Below are positions 12,151 through 22,564 of a stretch of DNA of 64,000 nucleotides, in pieces. The DNA is taken from assembly GCA_016858145.1 (NCBI GenBank), contig JAEHOE010000109.1:186001-250000 (forward strand). The letters are read 5' to 3'. Origin of the DNA: Edaphochlamys debaryana (lineage: Eukaryota; Chlorophyta; Chlorophyceae; Chlamydomonadales). Numbering within the stretch: position 1 is the stretch's first letter; every line of letters starts with the position of its first letter. The notes below the pieces were generated by a model. That model was not told where the DNA came from. It made no database searches and saw only the letters and a list, made by a program, of their open reading frames with translations. A program made the translations under genes and the position numbers.

Positions 12151-14701
12151 AACTTGCGTTCCCAATCTGCGACCGACAGTGCGACGCCTTTCACCACACG
12201 CTGGCAGAGGCACAGCGGTTAAGCAAAGTACGACAGGCACACACGCAACGCCCTCTGTTCCCTGCTCGACGGAGAATGCCACCCCACGCGCGAGCGTATC
12301 TTAACGCATGCGTCCATTGGACGCCGTCCACCACATCCTTGACCTCGAGGCACAGCCTATGCTTGAACACAAACCAGCCCCCCCCACCGTTGCCCCAAGC
12401 AGGGGTCCTACTGCCTTCGCCCTCCGACCAGAGCCCTCCGACCTAACCGGCCCACACCACGGCGCAAGGGCTACCCCCAACACAGTGTCACGACCCAGAA
12501 GTCAGGCAAATCGCAAGCAGCTTGCATGCATTTCTGCACTTGCTGAGTAACTTTCGCAAGTGTCCCCCACCCCCAAGCCAACCCCAGCCGCTCCTTCCCA
12601 AGCAGCCTGACCCGAACCAGCGACTATCAATCTAATGTGCATGCTTTGTCCAGCCCCCGACGCCTGCGCACACGTCGACATCGGTGGGGTTGGAACAGCT
12701 TAGGTAGGTACCGGTATACGGGCTCAGAGCCACAAACGTAACTGCATGAGTTCCAGATAAAGAAACGGAAAGCTGCCCAAGTTGGGCGCACTAAAACCCA
12801 CGACGCAAGACTGGCTGATCAACCATGCCTGCCATCTGTGACCGAAGCACACGGGATGGTGCCAACCCCATGGCCAACCGGCCCGGGCTGCGCTCGAGCC
12901 TCTCGCAAGCCATCCCGCGCGGCGCAGGGGCACCGACTCCCATCAACCGGCCCCCATCAGGGTTCTTCCTGCCTTCACCCAACGTTCCACATTTAGGTGT
13001 TCTTCACTTCTACTACCCCGCGACCCGTACCGGCGCCCAGCATCCACTCCGGTCAGCGCGGGCTTACGACTCACAAAGCGGGTCTCATCGCACAGGCCAC
13101 ACCGTCTGGCCAACAGGACCACGCTGCCCGCGCTAGCCCCCAAGATCTTTCTCCCTGCGCTGGCCGAGTGCCCAGCACAGCCGGGTAGGCAGCTGTGCCC
13201 GGCCCCCGTCAAGGAACACACCGGCCGCCCTACACGCGCCAGAAACATTGTAACCCATAAGCCATGAGCATGCGAGCGGACGGGAGGCCAGAAGGCGCCC
13301 CACCGTTGAGCGATGCACCCATTCGCCTGCCGCAACCTGCCCGCTTCGTGGACAAGCCGGCATCGCCCCAACAACCACTGCCTGAGAAGCAAGGCAAGGG
13401 TGGTACCCTGGCTGCCTGAAAGCCTCATCAACACAACACCTCCCGTGTGGAACTATCGGCCCAGAACGGCTGCAATCAAGATTCACAGACGTCTGAGGAC
13501 GACAGACACCCTTGTTGCCAATCATGCTGTAAATCCACATCCAGACCGGGGTCACTGGACTCCCTGCCATCAACGCTGAGACCCGTGGCCTCGGATAAAT
13601 GATGCTTCGCGCCGCCCGGGCAGGCAAAGCCCCTGCGACTTGCCGCCTCGCTGCGATCAGGAGTCCCCCAACCGGAGTAGAACATGCGCAGTCTACCCAG
13701 CCAATACCGCCTCGACATGCGTGCTTTGTGCGGTGCGCCATGGGAGCACAGAGGGCCCCACGGTCGCACGCAGCCCACCCAATCAACAATACGTACACGA
13801 CACCCGTGCACGAAAGCACAACCGTCGCTGCCTTCGTGGGCGCTCGCTCAGGGAGTGCAAGCTGAGCCTTTGTGCCAACCCCTTGCTCCTGTCCGTCGAC
13901 CCCCAACTGCCGGCCCTCAAGGGCGGCCCGCACCCACCGTGCGCAACCACGTATGCGGCGCACAGCGGCAAAGGCATACCATGATTGCCCATACTGCCAC
14001 GAAAGAAGTGCCGGGCCTTTTGCCCCACGACCCTGAAGCACTAAGTATTTTCAACGTTTCTAACAATCCCCCGCCGCCTTCGAGGGTTACTGCTCAGGGT
14101 TGGTGCAATCCCAGCAGCAGTTTGTTTGTAAACAGACCTTCCTGTGCCACCTCATCCCAACGCCCTAGCCAGGCCACGCGCAGAGCGCACACCGAGCGGG
14201 GCTCGGCGGGCACCCACTAGCCTTAGAGACCGCTAGCTAGAAGCGCTGTCGGAAACCTCATCATAAGGAACTCGTTGCATTGTCATCGATGCTCGTTGCG
14301 TTGTGTGCGCAGTGCTACGCGCTAAGCCGATGGCGGCAGAGGTGCGGCAGAGTTCGTCAGGGAACCCAGCCGCGACCGCGCCTTCCACGGCACGACGCAT
14401 ACAGTCATATGTCATCAGTACAGTAACGCCAGCATGCCGTACGCAGCGACCACAGGCGCAGTACCCAGTAACTGCCGCATGTGATGCCCATGCTGTCTTT
14501 ATTGATCCTTGAGCAGGCATTCCGTGAGCGCGCGGCTCAACTCGTGTGTACTTTCTCCCCCCGTAGGAATTGCTTGTACAGCATCAGTAACCGCAGCACA
14601 ACCGCAGCTCACCGTGCAAATCCAAGCTCGGTGGCCCTATGCTCGGCGGACCGCCAGTCAAGGCCCGCTTCCCTGTCATCCGTACAAGTACCGCCGACTC
14701 C

Positions 14702-14735
14702 CGCCGCGGAGCTCTTGAGAGGGAGCTCCGCGGCG
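14702..14735 (-). other. Perfect 13-bp stem-loop in the 3' region of the TAZ-finger gene
   Basis: cgccgcggagctc at 14702-14714 is the exact reverse complement of gagctccgcggcg at 14723-14735, leaving an 8-nt loop. It lies 65-97 bp past the stop codon of the minus-strand TAZ-finger gene, so it would be in that 3' UTR. It may be an mRNA stability or processing structure; that role is inference. Confidence 0.6.
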
Positions 14736-14798
14736 TTGCGGCGGACTGTGCCGGCGAAAGGTCACGGTCCCGTCTAGGCACCACCACACGCGGTGCAA

Positions 14799-16809
14799 TC
14801 ACAGGTTGAAGGAGGCGAGGGCCATGCTGAGGGCCTGGGGAAGGGGGCGCGAGGCGAGGACAGGCGGCATGGGTTGGCACGGGGCTGCTAGGCCGCGGCT
14901 TTCGCGTCCGAGGCGAGAAGCTGCGTTGCTCGTCGCAAGAAGGACAGTACGGCGGGCCGTACGAGGAGATTGCCGTACCTGTACGATGTCGTCCATCTGG
15001 TTGAGTGTCTGCGGCACAGGCAGCTCCTGCCGCAGCGCGTTGCCGCGTACGAAGAGGTCGCACGTGCCAGAGCACATGGCACAGCCGGTGTTCTGGGGGC
15101 CATAGCGAAAGAGACGTTTGCTTGTGCGTAACGTGGCGGCAGCGCACGCATCAGCATTACTTGGTGCAGCCACACGCCCAACAGGCCCGCGTTGTTCGTC
15201 ATCTTAAACCCGCACCCGCACCACAGAACTTGGGCCCCCGGCGCGCGTACATACCCGGCACGTGAGACGATGGTGCAGCAGCCGCTGACCCGCGGACGGC
15301 TGCGGGGCCGCCTGGGGCCAGGGCAGCGGACCCGTGGCCCCGGCGCCGTTGCCGGCTGCCAAGCCGTCTCCGAGCATGCCCAGCCAGAACGCCACGCCCG
15401 GTGCACGGGACGGCAGGTCCTGCAAATGCAAACCCCCACAGGTCGGCAACGCAGGCATGAGGGGCTCCAGGCGGTGAGCATGCGGGCACCGTCCGGCACA
15501 CTGCACCCATCGTCGCCAAGGTCCGAGGCCCCGCGATTGGCCCACGCACCCTGGCCGTACGGCACATGAGGCTGTGCAGTATGTACTTGAGGTACGACGT
15601 GGCCTCCTGCGCGGCAGCACAGGCATGCTGATCAGGCAGGCATGTGCATTGACAAGAGCAGGAGTGAGGGCTTGGCGGCATATATGGCTAGGCCCGTGTT
15701 ACAGCTGGCTGTCAACATGCGCCCGGTAACGGCTGGCGTACCGCGCGAACGAAAGAGAGAAATGTCAGAGAGCGCAGGCCTTTGCTCACCTGTAGCTGCT
15801 GCGAGGCTCTTGCAGCTGCCGCGCCCGCCACTGGAGAGCTAGCCACGGCAGGTGCGAGTCCGTTTGAAGGGCCTGTCAGGATTGGGCCCAGGCGCACAGC
15901 AGCACATGCAGCCGTCTCGAACCTGCCTAATAGCAACGCCAATTCTGGCGCTATCGGGGAGAGCCAAACCGCAACCGAGCCCCCGCTGCTCAGCATGCAG
16001 CCCACGTGTCCCCGGTTAAAACCCCAAAACGGCCGGGTGCCGTCGTAACTCTGACGTAACGCAGACGCACGGCCTTCCTTGCAGGCCCGGTTTGCGGTCA
16101 GCAGCCGCATCTCTGCCGGAAAGCCAGCGTTCTCACCTGGCGTCGTCGGGCTGGCAAACGACCCGCCCGACAGCCGGGGCTCCAGAGCCGCGCCGCCCCC
16201 CGAGTAGGAGGGGCTCGCGGCAGAGCCCGGGTGCAGCTCGGGTGGTGGGGCCCGCTCGGGCGTGCCGGGGTGCTCCGGCTGCTCTGGCGAGCCGGGGGCT
16301 TGCGGCTGCGGCGGCCCTGGTGCGCCTTGTCCGGCGGGGTGGAAGGACGACAGGTCACTCCACACGCCGGAGCACAGCCTGCAGGCTGGGTCCTGTGCAC
16401 GTGTGGAGGAGGGCGCGGGGGCACGTGGCGTGGTAAGCGTGTGGTACGGGTTGCGGGTGGGCGGCGGGGGCCGGCAGTACCACCGTGTCAGTGCGGAAAA
16501 AAGTCGGTCAGAAGTCGGGAACGCGTAGGCAATACACGAACCCACAATCCGTAAAAACTACGCGCGCAGCACCAGCAGCGCTCACATCCTTTTGCTCACC
16601 TGGCACACGAGCCAGTGGCGCAAGAGCCGCTTGACGGACGTGCAAGCGGGAAGTGTGCAAGCCCCGCCACTGCACGTCACTATGTGCGCCAGCAGCTCCT
16701 TCCCGGCCCCGCATCTATCCCCCAGCTGGCAAGGCGCCAGGTTGCACGTCGCAACATGGAAGCTCAGCCGCAGCCAGTTGCCGGCGTTTGCGATGGCAGC
16801 CTCGTCCAT
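14799..16809 (-). CDS. TAZ-type zinc-finger protein (about 313 aa, 7 exons)
   Basis: Exons on the minus strand are 16809-16600, 16392-16137, 15872-15790, 15606-15550, 15419-15262, 15120-14979 and 14834-14799. The phases sum to 942 nt including TGA. Residues 18-77 hold three H-x3-C-led clusters: H18/C22/C27/C33, H42/C46/C51/C56 and H65/C69/C74/C77. This is the three-zinc HCCC pattern of TAZ domains, which bind transcription-factor activation segments in p300/CBP and plant BT/HAC proteins. The third cluster is completed only by splicing exon 1 to exon 2 (CAG|GTGAGC to ACAG|GAC), which supports the model. The middle is Pro/Gly/Ser-rich. The later exons contain a second Cys-rich patch (CAMCSGTC) and end in ALSMALASFNL. 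There is no BTB or acetyltransferase domain. The acceptor of exon 6 (ACAAG) and the donor of exon 5 (GTGCCG) are the weakest junctions. Function beyond protein binding is unknown. Confidence 0.7.
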
Positions 16810-16943
16810 CGCGCCTCGCTTCTTGGCTTTCCACTGAGCCGTGTCAGTCTCTCAGGACCAAGTTGGCATCATTGGGACATGTTCGGGCGGTCGCAACGTT
16901 GAGGCGAGAGAGTTCGGTAAGGGGCGCTTCACGCCTGGCCGTA

Positions 16944-16950
16944 ATTTATA
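16944..16950 (-). promoter_or_regulatory. Possible TATA box of the TAZ-finger gene
   Basis: The minus-strand heptamer TATAAAT lies about 135 bp upstream of the ATG at 16809, in a locally AT-rich patch that is unusual for this GC-rich window. Its position suits a core promoter element; this is inference only. Confidence 0.35.
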
Positions 16951-18368
16951 AGCTTTTTGGCCTGTGTACCGTTTCAAGTTGCTGTCTAGCGGCTGTATGG
17001 CTTCAGGCTGATCATCCGGTGTCAGGCCGGGTCTAGGTACGTTGGACGCACCAAGCCCGCTGAGCGCTTGCACAGACACCCAATGGATGGTGCCACCGAT
17101 GAGTGCACAAGAAGTGTCTTTCTGTGTTGTATCTGTATGGAGAACCGAGTACACGCAACGGTTGTGCATTAGGACTCGTCCAGTCGACATGTCGACCCCG
17201 CAGCCGCGCGCCAGCTCAGGCGCACACAGTCACCCGTGCACCGGAACAATACGAGGCATTCATGTAGGGATTCAGTGCGCTTCCAAGGGTTAACCTCAGT
17301 TTTAGCGTTCAGGCGCGCGCGCGGGTGACTTGTATACGTTTATATTTGGCCGCGACCGCAGCCCCGCTTCGCCGAGTTCCAGGACGCGTCTGCAGCGCAT
17401 AAGGACGCAAGTTGCCATCCAACTCTTCACTGCGGCATGAGCCTTGAGCTGCGGGAGGTCCTTCCTATTGCGTAAGCGTGGCTCGCAGTTCCCACCCCCG
17501 TGTTCCCAGATACGTTCCCAAACGGATCCCGGCGCGGAGTGTCGAAGGGTGTACGGCAGGGCACGGCAGGGGTTGAGGCGCTGCTACGCTGCAATTTCTC
17601 ACGCCAGGACGCCGAAGGTCTAAGAAGGTCTGCAACCACGCACCCCAGTGCAGGCGGTCAAACGAAAGCCGGTGTGCGCCCGGCACTAGCAAGTTGAAAT
17701 TCGTGCCACACGCTGTGGGCCGTGCGGCGTTGTGGGGCGCTGCAGGGAGGAGGGGCAGAAGGCTGGACGTACTTAGAAGGTTTCCCACCCAGCTCCTGAA
17801 GCAGTCGATGATGTAGGTGGCAATGCTGGAAAGGGCTCTGAAAGCCTCGGAACCTTACATGGCCTCAGTCGTCCCCAACAGTCACACACGCCCCGCACGC
17901 GCCGTAACCCAACCGGGCCAGTTGTCGTGAGCAAGCTACGGCAAGCTCTTCCTGCCCTACTGCCAGGTTGCACACTGCCTTGACTGCTTTGCCGCCAGCA
18001 CTGCTCTCCAGGTATCTGTACCCAATCCTCTACACGCCTCTACCTCACCCACGGCCGGCCACTGGCTCGACCCCTAGCGTGTAGTGAGGTATAACTCCTG
18101 GCAGGTGTGGCCGATGTCCGTTCAAGTGCGACGGCCGCCTCCAAGACTTCGTCCGTCCAGATGCTGCACGGGCGACTCTACGGTAACGGGCAAAACCGTG
18201 CCTGTACATAACCTGGATGCCCCTACGTACCTGGCCATGAGCTGAGTGAGAAGTCGACTTGTTTAGATGCTGCAGGGGGAATGAGAAACGGGGACGAGGT
18301 TACGCGAAAGGCAAGGCCAGCAGAGCGCAATGGTTCCTACAACTCTAGGGGGGCTAGGGGGGAGGAGG

Positions 18369-18425
18369 GCGGGGGGCTTCGCCGCCCGCAGAGCCTGACG
18401 GCGGCGGCTCAGCCCAAATTCGTTT
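18369..18425. repeat. Dispersed GC-hairpin element, copy 2
   Basis: It matches the element at 12101-12150 over ggggggcttcgccgcccg, agagcct.acg and the following ctcag-cc-aaa. Intervening bases differ (an extra ggcggcgg here). Confidence 0.5.
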
Positions 18426-19389
18426 GCTTCCTACACCACCAAGGAGGGGTAGGTTGGCTCGCCCATTCACGATGGGACAGAGCCTTACGGATCGGCCCGA
18501 ATACCGACCCCCCAGTACGAGTTAAAAACAGTTCACACTTTGACGACCGTTCTTAGAGGCAGCCCTGTGAAACGAAGGAGAGGACGCAACACGACGCGGA
18601 CATCACGCGATCGAATACTGCAGCGCGCGAGGCAGGCCGAGGAGTGCCAAATCGAGGATGTCCAGGCCTTGTCGGCAAACTCATCGCAACTCAGTCGCTC
18701 ACAGCAGCACATCATCAGCGTGCGGCGGACAAAAAAGCCGGGGAAGCGCGTGGGGCCCGAGCGCAAAAGCGACCGAGTGCGACAAAGTCTTCGGGCTTCA
18801 ACAGCCCTTCAACACGACATACTACACATAGTAGATAGCGAGGAGCACAAGCCGGGGCGCAGCGCTGCGAGTGGGCATCGAGCGGCTCGCGACCGAAACT
18901 GGAGGCACATGGCGCGACTTGACGCCAGCCCCAGCACACCAAGTAACGCATCACGCGATACGTAGACAAGGCATCTCATGGCAACTTGGACACCACAAGT
19001 CAGGATGCACCCATGCTCGGCACGCGTGGCAGCGACGCCACCTCGCGCGACGGCTGCGTGCTCGCGCAGTGAAAGCGATAACAGACCGGGCTACGGGCAG
19101 TCGGGCACGCGGCTCCGGACACCACCGAGCTCGGTGGCATCCTGGCATCATCGCCCCTTCGCCGTCGCCCCTTCCCCCCTCGCCCAAGGCGCACGGGAAG
19201 CAAGTCCGCATAGTCCAGAGCTGACAGGACAACAAACCGACACGCCAGTTGGCAGCTCTGGCCCCCAGCAAGCTGGCGGACACGCAGGCTGTCACCTGGC
19301 GCCTCTGGCTTGCTCGGCCAACATGCCAGTCGGCACCCGAAAGCCCCTCACCCTCCCGGAGCTGAGCGAGTTGTCTATAATAACCCTCC

Positions 19390-19960
19390 CCGAGCCCCTG
19401 CGCCCCTCCGCGCGCCCCTCCGTGTCCCCCTTGATTCAGCATCTTGCGGTCAACTGCTTGTGCCCACCGCGCTCCTTGCACCCCGCCTTGGCCCTTGCCC
19501 GGAACCCAGCACCTGCCGGCACCCTCCCCTCAGCCCTCACCCCCACTGCACCCACAGCGCCCCCTTCCACCCCCGCGAAGCTTGATCCAGTCACCTACTC
19601 CGGCTGCTCTTGTGCCACCCTCGCCCCTCTGGCCCCCCTGTCGGCTTGCCCTCCGCGCCCCACCCCCCGCGCCCCGCACCCCTTAGCGTCCCCCTGCTCC
19701 CCGTGGCCCCCACACCACCCCCTCGCATGCTCTGCGCCCCTTCACCCCCCCTCCCCCCACGGCTCCGACCGCGGCCCTCGCCCTGTGCCCCGAACCCCTC
19801 AACCAAGCCGAGCTCCCTGCGCCCCTCGCGTGCACTGTGCCCCCCACACCGCCCATGCCCCACACGCGGCTCATGCCTCCACACTCCTCGCGCCCCTGCC
19901 CTGCATCGCTGGGGGGCGTTGGGGGCATGGGGGGCGTGGGTTTGCCCGTTCCACGGCTCA
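19390..19960. repeat. C-rich low-complexity block with degenerate gcgcccct motifs
   Basis: About 570 bp of plus-strand C-rich sequence is built of irregular variants of cgcccctccgcgcccc and ctgcgcccc, with strong C-over-G skew. No clear unit length can be fixed. Open frames over it follow from composition. Confidence 0.6.
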
Positions 19961-21976
19961 CTAGGAGCCCTGCGCCCTCAGTCCAGCCCTGCAGTGCCGT
20001 TTCCTACTCCGCTGGGGGCCTGGGCTGCCTGTTTCGACCTGCAGCGCCCTGGCCCGACGCCCGGTGGTGTGAGGCCTGCGTGTCGCGCTCATGTGCCTGC
20101 GCTGCTGCCTGGGACCACCCGGACGCCTCCGCCGTTGCCCCTACATCAGCCTGGCGACCGTGCGCCCCCCAGCCGGACCCCGCATCCGCCGCCGCTTCAC
20201 CCCTGAATTCCTGTGTACACCTCGCACATGCCCCACCACTGGTGTGCAACCGCGCAGCACATGGGAGCCTGGATTCAGCAGCATCCCTGATGGGCGAGCT
20301 CAATCTCTGCGAAGTAGAGGGGTTCGTCCCAGACATACACCACGCCTCAAGTGGACAGAGCTTGGCAAGAGGATCTTTCATACTTGTTGCAAAGTTCTGC
20401 ATCCCCAAAATATGGAGTAGGTAGTAGGTCGGGGGGGCCCCGGGGATTTCGTCAACGTGTGTTCGCGGGTTTCGTCAGGAGGCCCTGCATGCCGTTCTGG
20501 CCCCTCCGAAGGCTTTCTCCAGCATGTGCTGCCTCTATTATGGCAGTATACAGCGGTAGCAGGGTAGCAGCGGACCCAGACGGCCAGTTGGGGTCATCAG
20601 TTGGGGCCAAACACGTCGGCATGCTGCTCCCCTGCCGCACAAGGACCGTTCCCCCTTTGTTACCAACCGCTGCCAGTCTCTGCCGCACCCATGTCGAGGC
20701 TAGTATGTGCCCTTCACTGGTTGTGAGGTGCCATTGGTGGTCGAAGGTTGGGGTTGTTTTAGACAACGGGGCGTCGTGCCGCGGAGTCGTGGCGTAGGCC
20801 GATGCAAAATGCCTGTGAAGCGTAGCCGCCTATGAACGGGGGGCCCTTCTCAGTTTGAATGTTGTTATGGCTGGCGGAGGTCCCGGGCTGTGCAAAAGCG
20901 CCGAAGGCTGTCGGTGCACGAGAGGGCGGGCCTGCAGCTGCTCCGCTGTCGGAAGGCGGTTGGGGTCGGAGTCCATGACATGGTCAATGCCAAGACACGA
21001 TCTTCGGGGTTCCCGTAGCCGTAGCTGCGGGTGGGTCCGGCCGGCTATGTATGTCCAGGCCGAGGCGGCTAGACGCCTGACGAGCGCATCGTGTAGTGCG
21101 GGGTTAAAACGGATTTATGGCCGGGTGCGAGCCCGCGTGCCGTGGTGCGGGCTGGTGGTGCAGAGGGTTAGAGGGCTCCACGGAGCCACACTCGAACATT
21201 GGGCCCCCTGGGGGGGACCACGGGGCTCAGCCCTTTTCCTGCCTTCGGGCAGCCACCCTTAGAGGTTGCTGGGTCCGGGGGTGTTGCGGCATGATGTCTG
21301 GGGGTTTCGTTCCTACTCCCTCCCTCACACCACCCCACAAAAGTTCCGGCCCCCCGACCCCCCCCCCTTGCCGTACACTACAGACAGTGCCGTACACGGT
21401 CAAAAAGACACGGCCAGTCGACATTGTGCCTCTTGACCGGCTTGCGTGTTGAACCGGGAGCGTCGACAAGGCTTGGGTCCTGTCCATTAACCGTTCCCGC
21501 GTCCATGGACCACTCTCCGGTACCTTGCATCTGCGATAGTCATGCCCGAGGCCTTCTGTGCGACGAGCTTTGACCAGTATATTTTACCCTTTGCACGTAC
21601 GCCTGGTAGCGGCGGCAGCGGCGGTCGTCAAGTGTCCGGCGCAAGGACATGCCGACTTGTGCCCCCCGGAGCGCCCCTTGACCAACACACCTGCTGTCGG
21701 TGGTGCTCATGCATCTCCAGGGTTCAGAACTAACTTCAAACCCTGCCTTCGACCACGGGGAATGCCGTGGGGCTGCGTCAGACCGCTGTAACAAACGTTC
21801 GGACGGGACGGGAGCTGGACAAAAGTCCGGGACCCCCCTCCCCCCCCACCCTTCGTTGTTTTCTTCTACACCCCCACCCCTTTGCAGTGCTCTGGCGAAA
21901 GCCCTGGCCGCAAGGTCACCGCGTCACTGCGGGTTGCACCTCGCCAGTCCCCGATTGTTCGGAAAGGAACCTGAGT

Positions 21977-22564
21977 CTGCACCAGCGTTGCTATCTTCCC
22001 TGGGCCGAAATGCGGGAGGTCCCGCACTCGGACCTCGGGTCCAAGCCCAAGAGTGCGAAAGCGGGCCGCACTTCGTGGCCCTTGGCGGCCCAAAACGTGC
22101 GACCGCACTTGGCAAGCGCTTGCCGCCCAGAAGTGCGGGAGAGTGCGGTGGAGTGTAGCGGAGGGCGCGGCGTTCTGGAGGCCTGTTTCAAGCGGATGAG
22201 TCTGCCTGGCTCTCGCCCTAGTGCATGAGCTGATGTAGGCGGGCAACTGGGGGTCTTGAATTCCAGCAGCAACCCCGTAGTGTATGCTGCAAGTGCATGT
22301 GATGCGGGCTGGACGGTGGGGGTGGGAAGGGGACTGCCTGCCCGGCTGGCCGCGCCCGTTCGGTGGGCCCCCCAGGGGTTGAGGGGCCCCCGCACCTGAG
22401 CCGCCAGAAGGCTCAAAAATGTGCCGGCGCGGGCCGCACTCGCAACCAAACTTTGCTACAAAAGTGCGGGAGCTTCCGCACATGAGGCTCTTTCCGTCAC
22501 CGAAAGTGCGGGATGGCCTCACTCCCCCGCACTTCCGCACTAAGATAGCAACACTGGTCTGCAC
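21977..22564. mobile_element. MITE-like element with terminal inverted repeats and GTGCGG subterminal motifs
   Basis: The left end ctgcaccagcgttgctatctt (21978-21998) is the near-perfect reverse complement of the right end aagatagcaacactggtctgc (22542-22562). The roughly 590-bp interior carries many copies of gtgcgg/ccgcac, often as aagtgcggg, in both orientations and concentrated toward the two ends. That layout is typical of non-autonomous DNA transposons. No transposase is encoded. I could not identify a target-site duplication with confidence. Confidence 0.65.

Larger units (their letters stand above)
9279..14798. other. 5.5-kb stretch without a recognisable gene
   Basis: Its left part must hold the 5' flank of the left wall-protein gene and its right end the 3' UTR of the TAZ-finger gene. 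The longest ORFs (for example 13133-14041 on the minus strand) have no family-like motif, no repeated domain and no clean exon pattern. Visible structure is limited to a 22-bp direct repeat (10593 and 10731), a dispersed GGGGGGCTTCGCCGCCC element at 12101, CA-rich stretches, and the hairpin at 14702-14735. Confidence 0.6.

Noticed and set aside
13133..14041. 302-codon minus-strand ORF
   Set aside because: No motif, no codon pattern like the neighbouring genes and no ATG-led support. Overlapping ORFs of similar length occur in several frames.
18978..19964. 328-codon plus-strand ORF
   Set aside because: It is a product of C-rich low complexity: no domain, and no intron or start context. Equally long frames exist on the other strand.
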